A stretch of DNA of 64,000 bases, from the NCBI RefSeq assembly GCF_024139115.2, contig NC_085141.1, positions 179,192,994 to 179,256,993 of the forward strand, in the 5' to 3' direction. Positions 52,991 through 64,000 of the stretch are shown in pieces (the first letter of the stretch is position 1; each line of letters starts with the position of its first letter). Origin of the DNA: Armigeres subalbatus. Lineage: Eukaryota; Arthropoda; Insecta; Diptera; Culicidae. Below the pieces are notes generated by a model. The model worked only from the letters and a program-made list of their open reading frames with translations, searched no databases and was not told the origin of the DNA. The position numbers and the translations under genes are program-made.

Positions 52991-55900
52991 AATCTTCTAA
53001 GAGCTGGACATACAGTTCCGGTCATATCTGGAACTAGTGAAAAATGTGTTGATATTAACTTACTTCTACATCTGTATGGTAAATTATCAAACTTTGTTTG
53101 CATGAAGCAAATGCTTAAGGGGCCGGGTTTACCCCTTCCTTATTCTCCATCTAAAGAACATTTAAAGAACGGCTACTCAGTCTTACAATTTCACAACATG
53201 TTTTTCATCTTCGCGTGTGATACTCGGTGCTTGAGAACCGATCAGTACCAATAACCATTGGTTCCCTGCATCAAAGCGTCTAACTCTCGAGTGAGTCCTG
53301 GGTAAAGTAGATGAAACTTTGTTGAAAAATGCAAAGATGCGAATAATTCTATTGTTCCCTCTTGGCGTCGCTTATTCGTAGCGAAATAAATTTGCTACTT
53401 TAGTATGATTGTTTGCTCAATTTCGAAGAATCAATTGTCGCTGCAGGCTTTGAAATGGCTGGGTGCGAAAGTTTTTGCACGCTTCTTGTGGTTCTTTAAT
53501 TTGTAATTCTTGAACACGCTACATTCGCTTACTTTTTTCTGGTAGTTCGGGATCAACTAAATAATCTATAATTTTTTTTTTCTGATTTCCGACACTAAGC
53601 TTTATTCTACCTGCGTAGTACAGGCCGTGTTTTTTCGTGCGGAAAAATCAGAACTAATCAGAAGATATGCAATTGGATTCTTCTGTTTCTTGTTGCAACA
53701 TGTGTTGCACTGTCAATACATTCCTATTATTATAGAAGGTAAGAGCATAGCCAAATATCAGAATCTCCTATTTATGTGTCCGATCGTGCTGGTGGTTTCT
53801 GTGCGCTTCTTAACATGTTTTGATTAATCACGCTCACTTATATTCGCAATACTGCAACTTAGTTATTAGTACAGTAGCGAACATGAAATCGTTTGATCAA
53901 GGCGCATGAAGAACATGTTCCACCTCAATAGACAGATCTAAAGTTGTTGACAATACTAAGTGAAAGCTACAATGCTAACAATTTGTATTGCTTTACATAT
54001 TCGGAACAACACGAAAACACAAAAATTATGCACACATTTAAAAGCACTTACTCATCCATGAATCAGCAGTTTTCGGAGCAGAAGAAAAAAACACAGCATC
54101 ATCTACCACGCTAGAAGTCATCCCCCCTGGGTTCGCTAAATTTCGTCCGTGGGGCGCCTCGGCTTCCCAGCTGGATGGATCCCTGGCATACTACCGTTGC
54201 ATGGCACCTCCAACTATGGCCCCTCGGAAAAGTCGCACTCGGTGTGCCCTGTGCTCTAGCCGTTCGTGGTCCCCGTCTCTTTCTCTGGTGGCTGTCATGA
54301 AAGATTCAGCTGAGATACGTACAGAAGCGGAATAAATAATAACTTTATTTGAATATTATCTTCGCTCTATCTTGAGCATATATTCACCCGCAGTATCTTC
54401 TCGGATGGCGGCGGCACCAGAGATAAAACAGGGATGTTTTCCGGAGAGCTACATGCAGCAAATCGTGAATTTTCCTTATTTTTTCCTTCTCTGACTCTGA
54501 AGGGGCGCGCTCGTAGTCGTGTAAGTTGTAGCAGAAATCGCTGCCCTTCTTTGGTGGAGCCAGAAGCAACGCTCCACCGAGGAACATAAACATGGAAAAT
54601 TGAAAAGGAAAGGAAATTGAAACACATGTAGCGGAAGCTAACCGGGACTTTCGCCAAACGAAAAACGGTTCTCTTGCTCTCCTGTGGTTTTTCGTTACAT
54701 GAAAATCGTTTCCTAAACAATCATGGAAAAATGTGTGTATATTTTCCAACGCTTCTCCCATCCCCGCAGGGTCCAAATGAAGTACCCCGACCACGAAAAA
54801 AATTAATGGATGTTTGCATATTGGAGTTGACTTCTTTTGCTCCTAGTTGATGCGAAACGCCCGCTCAAGCATACAAAGTGTGGCGAAATTTACATTGCAG
54901 GTGCTCTGGATTTTGCATCATCAAATTCCATTCCCATGGCGAAGGTGGTTTGATTGCTGCTGAGCTCATAACGTTCCCTCATTTGATGGTTCGCCCCACG
55001 CAGTCAGCTATTTGAGCCGCTGATCGTACGTACGGTGGTGTGTGATGGTGGCCTAGATAAATCAGCAAGATTTACAATCTATCTCGCCCGGCGAGAGTGA
55101 GGCTACGTTCGGCGCGCGTTCCTATACACTGGCTCGGCAGGGTGGCTTTTATTGCGATCCAAGCGTAAATCCTGAACCGTTGATGTGTGTGCCTTAATAT
55201 CCGCAATGTGCTTGCGAGGTGTTGGGCCGTTGTTGTTGGCTGATCAGTTCCAATGGATGGAGAATACTTCGCGTTTAGCATTGAAGAGGATTGGCGACAG
55301 CAACAACAACTAGCTGGTAACGGTGGTATGCGGCAACCTGTTAGGCATGCCTGTGGCCTCTGAGGTTTCATCTATGGAATTGGCGAGAAGCGTGTTTGTT
55401 ATGCAATGGAAAATTGATATGTTTTGAACTTTTGAACAAGCCACAGATTTCCACACTGAAAAAAAATACGATTTGCTATGTTTTCGTATATTTTTGAAAG
55501 CCAATCAAAGTAGAAGTAGGAATAGGAATAGGTAAAAAAGGGAATATCGGAACTAGGGGTCTAAATTCTTGAAAATGAACTTCATCAAGAACTTCATTGT
55601 GTTTTCATTATTTTTGTTCAATCGAATTATTTGAAGTGTGATTTTCATGAATATTTTTACCTCATGCGATGGTAAATAAACAATCTAGCTAGGATATTAT
55701 TTACATACGCATTTCGTGATGAGCTCTTGGGTGAGATTTTGTTGGCGCAAAATCAATAAAAAAAATGCTATGGAACAATGCACCACGCGTCCGCTTTTTT
55801 AACGAACCGTTCGTGGTTAATCGTCAATAGCGCCGCTTCAGTTTCAATAGCGCTTCAGTTTTTCGCAAGTTTTTATTTATTATTTTTATACTTTTTTCAC

Positions 55901-58500
55901 CAAACCTCTAAGTCTTAGGCATATTAACGTATCTTTCAACAATGGTAAGTATGACGGAATACCAAAAAAGTGTTTTCCTCTGAAGGAGTGGTGAGCGGGA
56001 TTTGTTATAGGGAGTTATGCAGCCTCTCCTACTCCGTTGATTGTTTTGGCTCCAGTCTTTGTGCAACCCATAAAACATTGAATCTCATTCAACCCGAGTC
56101 CGATCATCAGCTTAAGCTTTAAACAGAACACTGTAAATATGTATATTTACCGAAACTACACAGCACCCACCAAAACCGAGGTCCAGCGAAAGGCACACAC
56201 CTAAAACCAACAACGTACGGTCGAGCAGCCAGACAATGAACACAAAAAGCTCATCCATTCGCTTTTCAGGTCCTTTTGTGTCCTGGCCGGCAATAACAAT
56301 TAAACCGCATCGCATTGTCTCAGTGACAAAACCATTTACAAATTACATGCTTCTGTTATTATGTGTCGTCTTTTTCAGCCCGTTCATTTTGACATTGTTC
56401 GGCAGAGTTGTCGCCAGATTTTGGGCGAGTTACGCTTTTTTTCTCTATTCTCTGGCTCCGTTTATCGGCTGGGTCTTTTTTTGAATTGCTTTTATATTCA
56501 CCATCAGCGTTGCCGCACAGATGTTTCAAATGTTTTCGCGGATTTATGACAAGTTATTGTCGTTACATGGGGAAAATGGCGGATGGAAACGAAAATGTTC
56601 AACCATGTAGTTATACAAAAAAAATGCCTCCCATTAACGTTCCTATGAGTAATTGCTATATTTTTCTCTTTTTTTCAGGTAAGTTTCGATGATTTTTCCC
56701 CATTGCAGCACAACGGAATTTTCAGGAAAATTTCCGCAAACTGAACAAGGTAAAAAGCGTTATAAATTCGGAACCCTCAGGGGGCTTCTAGCTTTTTATC
56801 ATAAAATTTAACGCAATTAGGATACCCTTTCCTGGGACCAGGATCGAATAAAAGTTTACTCGAACGGAATGCTTCCTCGAGGGTTAGTCTTCCAGAAATC
56901 AACGGTCGCTGAAAAGCCATCAAACTCTCACCGAATAAGGCTCTCAAGCAGTCGAACATACACGATGACGACGACGTCGGCGGTTAATGGGAAAAGTTGG
57001 TTATGCTAATTATGTTATGGGTACAACTGGGAATAGACCTTTTTCCACCGCCTAGCGGTATCGGTAGATCTGGATGGGTCTATTTTTTTCGGTAAACATG
57101 TTTTGACCTGCATTCCATTTGCAGGATTGTTTGCCGGGAAGAACACATAAACTGACATTATCAAATTCTTCTAGTATGTGTGTATACGTTTTCCAGTCAA
57201 AGAAGTTTTCGGATGCCCGAATTTTCGGCGGTTCGACTTTCTCGTCCTACAGGGTAAAAAAGTTTCTGCATGTGGGGGTGGCAGCACAATGTGAACAGTA
57301 TCATGAGTATATGAACACGAAGAAATACTCCATTCTGTTTATTATAACCAACCTCACCTCTGATCAAACTTTTTCTGCCTGCTCAGATTGACCATGGTAA
57401 CTTGTTGTGGCTTTCTAACATCAAGCAGTTATTCTTTCGGTGAAAACTTTACAGACTTTGTGACTATGCCTATAGACGCAGCATCAACAATTAATTGGTT
57501 TTTGGGTTAGCATAGTTTTAAAATGGTAGCAATTATAGTTGCATTTCTTGTACATCTGCGTCCCCGTCATCACATTTAAATTATTTGTATATTTTACAGT
57601 CTTCGAATATGTTACATGTCGTACAGATTAAAGTGTTCAAAAACTAATACGCCACTTGAACATCCGATTACTAGACTTAAATTCATACTGGTGACATACA
57701 AATAACTGGTGACTTTAAAACATTTACAGCAAACGACAAACGGATTGTTTTGCCCATATAATGTACGGTGATCAGGGCAGTCGATGTTGTTCTGCATTGG
57801 GTCAAATACGAAGAGCATCTGTAGAAGCATGCTCCTACTGCTCAAAGTAGGAAGACACACAAGTTCCCAGCGGTGCTGTTATGGTGGCAGCTCATGTCGA
57901 TTACGACATGGAAGCCTTCGATCTCAGCAAAATTGCGTCTGGAATTCATCAATCCAGTAGAAAAAATACCACAACTCGGAATTAATTCGACACCGATAAC
58001 TAGGTAAAATTTTTCAAAATCTACTTTACTTTACTGAGATTCTTTGAAAAAAATCCCGAAATCTCAGCTTTTTGTCATAGTTAGTTGATGTTTGCAAACA
58101 TTATTAAAATACAAAAAAAAATTCCCCAAAGCTTCTAAATTTGAAATTCTCATATTGATGGAAAAGAAATATAGATGTACTTCCGAAACTACGAAACGAT
58201 ACAAAACTAAAGTCTGATTTGATTCGAAATAGGTCTACGGATGGTATTTCTGTCAGGGTCCCATTCTCGGCACAAGATCACAAACCAAAGATAGAAACAT
58301 TAGTTTTCCAAAACTCCTCCGGATTAATGTGTGCTCGCTCGATGCAGCTAGTTGAAATTAAACTTACAGATAAAGTTGCGCCTTTAGAAAAATGTGCAGA
58401 AGCGACAAAAAGAATCAAATTTCTGCACACCTCTATAAAGACGTAATTGCATTTGTAAGTATTATTTCAACTAGGTAGTTGCACATTAGATTCTTAAGCA
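52991..58500. other. 5.5 kb with no recognised gene or element
   Basis: Only short, phase-inconsistent frames. G+C-richer patches lie at about 54100-54300 and 54880-55400. Nothing matched a domain, RNA gene or inverted-repeat element by eye. It could be low-copy intergenic or intronic DNA. Confidence 0.4.
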
Positions 58501-58539
58501 ACAAAACACAAATACGGAAAAGTTTTGGCAAAATTTTGA

Positions 58540-61110
58540 AATTTTATAAACTTAGAAATTTTAAAACTTTCAAATTTTAAAACCAAGAAATTATAAAATT
58601 TTAATTTTTTACACTATTGAATTTTTAAACTTAAAAATTTTTAATTTTTGAAGTCTTTGTGTTTTCTATTTTTGAATTTTTTAAATTTTTAAATTTTTAG
58701 ATTTTTAAATTTTTAAATTCTTAAATTTTTAAATTCTTAAATTTTTAAATTCTTAAATTTTTAAATTTTAACTTATTATTTTTTAACATTTTTGAATTTT
58801 TAAATGTTCAATTTCTTTAAAATTTAAAATTTTCAAATTTTAAAATTTTTAAATATTGAAAATATTGAAATAAATTTTTATTTTTAAATTTTTAAATTTT
58901 TTAATTTTTGAGTTTTTTAATTTTAAAATTTTTAAATTTTTAAATTTTTAAACCTTTAAATTTTTAAATTTTTGAATTTTAATTTTTTTCAATTTTTAAA
59001 TTTTTAAATTTTTAAATTTCTAAATTTTGAAATTTTCAAATTTTAAAATTTTTAACTTTTTAAGCATTAAAATTTTTTAATTTAAAAATTTAAATTTTTA
59101 AATTTTTAAATTTTTAAATCTATAAATCTATAAATCTTTAAACTTTTAAATTTTTAAATTTTCAATTTTTTTCAATTTTCAAATTTTTAAATTTTTTAAT
59201 TTTTAAATTTCTAAATTTTAAAATTTTCAAATTTTAAAATTTTTAACCTTGTTTTTAACTTTTTAAACATTAAAATTTTTAAATTTAAAAATTTAAATTT
59301 TTAAATTTTTAAATTTTTAAATTTTTAAATTTTTAAATTTTTAAACCTTTAAATTTTTAAATTTTTGAATTTTAATTTTTTTCAATTTTCAAATTTTTAA
59401 ATTTTTAAATTTCTAAATTTTGAAATTTTAAAATTTTTAACTTTTTAAACATTAAAATTTTTAAATTTAAAAATTTGAATTTTTAAATTTTTAAATTTTT
59501 AAATCTATAAATCTATAAATCTTTAAACTTTTAAAGTTTTAAATTTTTTAATTTTCAAATTTTTAAATTTTTAAATTTTTGAATTTTTAAAATTTTTAGA
59601 TTTTAAAACCAAGAAATTATAAAATTTTAATTTTTTACACTATTGAATTTTTAAACTTTAAAATTTTTAATTTTTTTTGTGTTTTTTATTTTTGAATTTT
59701 CAAATTTTTCAATTTTTCAATTTTTAAATTTTTGAATCTTTAAATTTTAAATTTTTAAATTTTTAGATTTTTAAATTTTTAAATTCTTAAATTTTTAAAT
59801 TCTTAAATTTTTAAATTTTTAAATTTATAAGTTTTTAAATTTTTAAATATTCAAATTTTCAAATTTTAACTTATTAATTTTTTAAAATTTTTGAATTTTT
59901 AAATGTTTAGTTTTTTTTAAATTTAAAGTTTTCAAATTTTCAAATTTTTAAATATTAAAAATTTAAAATTTTTAAATTTTTATTTTTTTTTAATTTTTAA
60001 ATTTTTAAATTTTTGAATTTTTAAATTTTTGAATTTTTAAATTTTTAAATTTTTAAATTAAAAAAAAATTAAACCCTTAAATTTTTAAATTTTTGAATTT
60101 TTAAGTTTTTCAATTTTCAAATTTTTAAATTTTTAGATTTTTAAATTTCTAAATTTCAAATTTTCAAATTTCAAATTTTAAAATTTTTAAATATTGAAAA
60201 TATTGAAATAATTTTTTTTTTGAATTTTTAAATTTTTAAATTTTTAAATTTTTAAATTTTTAAATCTATAAGTCCATAAATCTTAAAATTTTTAAATTTT
60301 TAAATTTTTTAATTTTTTAATTTTTTAATTTTTAAATATTCAAATTTTTAAATTTTTGAATTTTTAAAATTTTAAAGTTTTAAAACCAAGAAATTATAAT
60401 ATTTTAATTTTCTAAACTATTGAATTTTTAAACTTTAAAATTTTTAATTTTGTGAGTCTTAAAATTTTATTTTTTTTTGTGTTTTTTATTTTTGAATTTT
60501 CAAATTTTTCAATTTTTCAATTTTCAAATTTTTGAATCTTTAAATTTAAAATTTTTAAATTTTTAGATTTTTAAATTTTTAAATTCTTAAATTTTTAAAC
60601 TCTTAAATTTTTAAATTTTTAAATTTATAAGTTTTTAAATTTTAAAATATTCAAATTTTCAAATTTTAACTTATTAATTTTTTAAATTTTTTTAATTTTT
60701 AAATGTTTAGTTTTTTTTAAATTTAAGGTTTTTAAATTTTCAAATTTTTAAATTTTTATTTTTATTTAATTTTTAAATTTTTAAATTTTTGAATTTTTGA
60801 ATTTTTAAATTTTTGAATTTTTAAATTTTTAAATTTTTAAATTTTAAAATTTTTAAACCCTTAAATTTTTAAATTTTTGAATTTTTAAGTTTTTCAATTT
60901 TCAAATTTTTAAATTTTTAAATTTTTAGATTTTTAAATTCCTAAATTTTGAAATTTTCAAATTTTGAAGTTTTAAAATTTTTAACGTTTTAAACCTTTTA
61001 AATTTTTAAATTTTTAAATTTTGAATTTTTAAATTTTTAAATTTTTAATTTTTAAATTTCTAAAATTTTTAAATTTTTAAATTTTTAAATTTTCAAATTT
61101 CTAATTTTTT
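58540..61110. repeat. A/T satellite, AAATTTTT-type orientation, with higher-order repeats
   Basis: About 2.6 kb made almost only of AAATTTTTAAATTTTT-like units of 8-10 bp. Longer landmark phrases recur: AAACCAAGAAATTATAA near 58580, 59606 and 60383 (spacings about 1026 and 777), and TAAATCTATAAATCT near 59116 and 59502. The array therefore has a higher-order structure. No coding frame or RNA gene. Confidence 0.9.
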
Positions 61111-63079
61111 ATGAATTTAAAAATTTAAAAATTTAAAAATTTGAAAATTTAATATTTAAAAATTCAAAATTTAAAAATTTAAAAATTTAAAGATCTAAAA
61201 ACTTATAAATTCAGAAATTTAAAAATTTAAAAATTCAAAAACTTAAAAATTTAAAAATTTGAAAATTTAAAAATTTAAAAATTTAAAAATTTAAAAATAG
61301 TTTTTAACAAGATTGCGGCAAGAGATTTGGCGAATTTAAAAACGGTTTGAATTGCAGCCTTTGTTAAAATTGCTACTATTCATTAGCTCAAGGTTAGCTC
61401 TCAATGGAACTGTAGTTTGACCACTGGCTATGATACTTGACAATGTTCTGCATTAATCTTTTATCGTTGGAAGCTAGATTTCCTTCAGTCATAATTTTCG
61501 CTAATGTAGTGGGATATTAAACACAGTTGTGACACTGCCGTCCTACAGCTTTAGTTCATAAAACGCCGTCAAAATGATTATTTATGAAGTTTCTAAACCG
61601 CGTAAATCTCAAAAGGGGTAGTACACTAATTACGCATGGAGAAAAAAAAGTTTTTCATTTTCTTATGATTTTCAAACATAAAAATCACATAATATCAAAA
61701 AAATCAATAAAATTCATATCATTTCATTTCAATAAAAATAAAAAAAAATCGTACAAATTCAGAATATTAAAATTTAAAAATTTAAAAATAAAAAGAAAAC
61801 AAGATTTAGAGATTTAAAAGTTTATAAATTGAATATTTTAACATTTAGAAAATAATAAACATAAAAAGTCGGTAAAATATTTACGTTTTGTAGTTAGATG
61901 TTTAAAAGGTGAAATAATAAATAATAAATTTCAATTTTAAAATGAAAAATTTAATAAATTTGGAAAATTTAAAATTTAAAGATTTTGAAATTTCAAAATC
62001 GCAAAATTTGAATATTAAAAAATTCAAAAAAATTTAACATTACAAATTCTCTAAACTTTGAAACGTTCAAAAATTTTAAAGGCCAAAATAAAAAAAAATT
62101 AAATTTAAAATAAATTAAGATAAATTAAAATAAATTTTATAAATTTTTATATTTATATTATTTTATAGAAAGTATTATAAATTAAAATAAATTTTATTCA
62201 ATTAGAATTTCAAAGAAAAATTTCAGAACTTTAAAATACAGGCCTAATTTAATTTTGGCAACTGGAAAAACTGGAACGTTTATGTTGCCAAAATCGAACG
62301 ATTTTAGTTTTCTAATGATACAATGCGTTCTTTTTGGAAGAAAATTAATGTTTCCAAAACCAAATGGGTCTGCATTAAAATTCATAAATTAAAAAATTTA
62401 AATATTTAAAAACTTATATTTTTCTAATTTAAAAATTAAAAAATTAAAAAAAAATTAAAAAATTGTAAAAATTAAAAAAAAATAGAAACTGAAAATTAAA
62501 AAATTTAAAAACTTAAAAATTGAAGAATTGAAAAAAATAAAAACTGGGAAATTGAAAAAAATAAAGATTCAAAAATTAAAAAAGATTTAAAATTTAAAAA
62601 CTTAAAAATTTAAAAATTTGAAAATTTAAAGATTTGAAAACTTAAAAATTTGTAAATTTAAAAATTTAAAAATTTAAAATTTCAAAAATAAAAAAATAGA
62701 AAAAAATAAAAATTGAAATAAATTAAAAATAAAGATTTAAGAATTGAAAAGTTGAAGAATTAAAAAAATTAAAAACTGGAAAATTAAAAAAAATAAAGAT
62801 TCAAAAATTTTAAGATTTAAAATTTAAAAATTTAAAAATTCAAGAATTTGAAAATTTATAGATTTGAAAACTTAAAAATTTGTAAATTCAAAAACCTAAA
62901 AATTTTAAAATTTAAAGATTCAAAAATTAAAAAATTTAAAAATTTAGAGATCATAAAAATTTTGAACATCAAAATTTAAAAACTTAACAAACTTAAAAAA
63001 AATAAAATCTTTTAAGTTTGAAAATTGAATATTTTAAAATTTGGAAAATTATGAATATAAGATTTCAGTGAGTATATTA
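61111..63079. repeat. A/T satellite, opposite orientation (AAAAATTT-type), interrupted
   Basis: From about 61111 the dominant unit becomes AAAAATTTAAAAATTT, the reverse complement of the unit to the left. The low-complexity run stops at 61300, where about 300 bp of ordinary sequence follow (61300-61640), and resumes to about 63050. The part around 61835-61935 (with TTTTGTAGTTAGATG and GGTGAAATAATAAATAATAA) is repeated at about 63630-63675. Confidence 0.8.
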
Positions 63080-63083
63080 TTAA

Positions 63084-63624
63084 CCCTCTAGTGGCCAAGA
63101 CCGCCTTTAGACGTGTTTTTTTATTTTTTTTGTAGTTTTTAATTGATCAGATTTCGAAAAGTTTTTGATTTTAAATAATAATAATCACTTCAATGCATCT
63201 TCAAATGTGGTTTAAAGAAAATTTTCAAGGTTCTACACATATATGAAAAATATTGAAAATAGAGTAATATTTTGATCTTCCGTGTTTTCGCTCGTATACG
63301 TTTGAAGAGTGGAATAATGGTAGTTTAGTATTTTTCTACAACTAAGCTCATTCAATAGAAGGTTATAATGGTGAATGTTACACTCTAAACAATTTATCCA
63401 ACTCGTTACACGGAAAATAAAAAAATAAAAATGTACTGTAAATTAAAAAAAATCAATAAGTCAGCATTGGATAGGAATTTTCAAACTCTAAATACCTATG
63501 TTTGAAAATCAAAAAAGTTCAATTGATTCAAGAAACTATTTTTAATGCTCAAATCGTGTTTAGATCGATTTTAGAAAGCAAAATAATAATTTTGAGCGAA
63601 AACAAAAATTTGGGTTGTAGAGGG
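63084..63624. mobile_element. piggyBac-type MITE (541 bp, TTAA target)
   Basis: TTAA flanks both ends (63080-63083 and 63625-63628). Termini are CCCTCTAGTGG on the left and TGTAGAGGG on the right, so the outer CCCTCTA is an inverted repeat. TTAA duplication and CCC ends fit piggyBac-type transposition. No transposase. A paralogous stretch at about 61835-61935 looks like the uninserted flank. Partial copies of the element occur at 12028-12257 and around 21283-21550. Confidence 0.75.
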
Positions 63625-63707
63625 TTAACATTTTGTAGTTAGATTTTTAAAAGGTGAAATAATAAATAATAAATTTTATTTTATTATTATTTTTTTTAAT
63701 AAATTTT

Positions 63708-63993
63708 CGGGACCCTCCTTAGCCGTGCGGTAAGATGCGCGGCTACAAAGCAAGACCATGCTGAGGGTGGCTGGGTTCGATTCCGGGTGCCGGCCTAGAC
63801 AATTTTCGGATTGGAAATTGTCTCGACTTTCCTGGGCATAAAAGTATCATCGTGTTAGCCTCATAATATGCAAATGCAGAAATGGTAACTTGGCTTAGAA
63901 ACCTCGCAGTTAATATCTGTGGAAGTGCTTAGTGAACTGCTGCGAGGCGGCAATGTCCCAGTGGGGGATGTAAGGCCAATAAAGAAGAAGAAG
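63708..63993 (+). mobile_element. tRNA-derived SINE (Feilai type)
   Basis: A tRNA-like head has an A-box region (TTAGCCGTGCGGTAAGATG, about 63719-63737) and a B box (GGGTTCGATTCC, 63773-63784). A tRNA-unrelated body and a GAA-repeat tail follow. AAATTTT at 63701-63707 is repeated at the very end of the window (63994-64000) as a TSD that may extend further. The head and body look like the abundant Aedes SINE known as Feilai; the name is from memory. It would be transcribed by Pol III and mobilised by a non-LTR enzyme in trans. Confidence 0.85.
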
Positions 63994-64000
63994 AAATTTT

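Noticed and set aside
54384..54794. Overlapping minus-strand frames of 117 and 136 codons
   Set aside because: Two phases are open at once and neither shows a domain or splice signals; consistent with chance.
56660..56730. Possible intron/exon junctions (TTTTTTTCAG/GTAAGT, then CATTGCAG)
   Set aside because: Acceptor- and donor-like words are present, but no flanking coding sequence supports an exon.
61584..61817. 77-codon Lys/Phe/Ile-rich frame
   Set aside because: Low-complexity A/T DNA; composition explains the open frame.
63708..63800. Functional tRNA gene
   Set aside because: The tRNA-like head continues into a SINE body with a GAA tail and TSD, so it is the SINE promoter, not a tRNA gene.

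Overview
This window is typical of a culicine mosquito genome, most likely Aedes. It is A+T-rich intergenic or intronic DNA packed with nested transposable elements. The recognisable families are non-LTR retrotransposons of the RTE, R1, Jockey and I clades, a BEL/Pao LTR-element relic, many short inverted-repeat elements, a tRNA-derived SINE of the Feilai type at the right end, and several satellite-like arrays. I find no convincing host gene. The only two long intact reading frames (5329-6381 + and 44395-45879 -) are ORF1 (nucleic-acid-binding) proteins of non-LTR elements.

Layout. 1-5.2 kb: a hAT-like MITE (544-932), low-copy-looking DNA, an RTE endonuclease scrap, and a degenerate satellite. 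5191-6471: a complete 1.28-kb retroelement with target-site duplications (TSDs) that encodes only an ORF1 protein. 6.9-9.3 kb: a 5'-truncated non-LTR insertion carrying two MITEs, followed by another hAT-like MITE (9348-9895). 10.3-11.6 kb: two inverted BEL/Pao relics. 12.3-20.8 kb: a three-level nest, in which an RTE copy is split by a minus-strand R1-like copy that is itself split by a full-length 5.6-kb R1 element. 25-29.8 kb: a decayed I-clade element interrupted by a chimeric R1/RTE insertion and by a satellite. 29941-34912: a full-length Jockey element with TSDs, killed by stops, frameshifts and a 424-bp foldback hAT-like MITE. 38.9-50.7 kb: an I-clade endonuclease relic split by a hAT-like element with a 23-bp tandem array inside; that element is in turn split by a 7.0-kb I-clade retrotransposon and an I-clade fragment. 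51.3-53.0 kb: a second copy of that I-clade fragment. 53.0-58.5 kb: nothing recognisable. 58.5-63.1 kb: a low-complexity A/T satellite with higher-order periodicity and a change of strand orientation, then a TTAA-flanked MITE and the SINE.

How the parts relate. Autonomous-type elements here (R1, Jockey, I, RTE) supply endonuclease/reverse transcriptase, and the ORF1-only element and the SINE would depend on such enzymes. The strongest sign of this is that the ORF1-only element at 5.2-6.5 kb ends in the same ~75-bp 3' tail as the 7-kb I-clade element at 39.5-46.5 kb. A second notable object is a single insertion at 25931-27171 that joins an R1-type 5' leader to an RTE body. Every element boundary given with a TSD was read directly from the sequence. 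Clade names come from protein motifs recognised by eye and were not checked by a database search.
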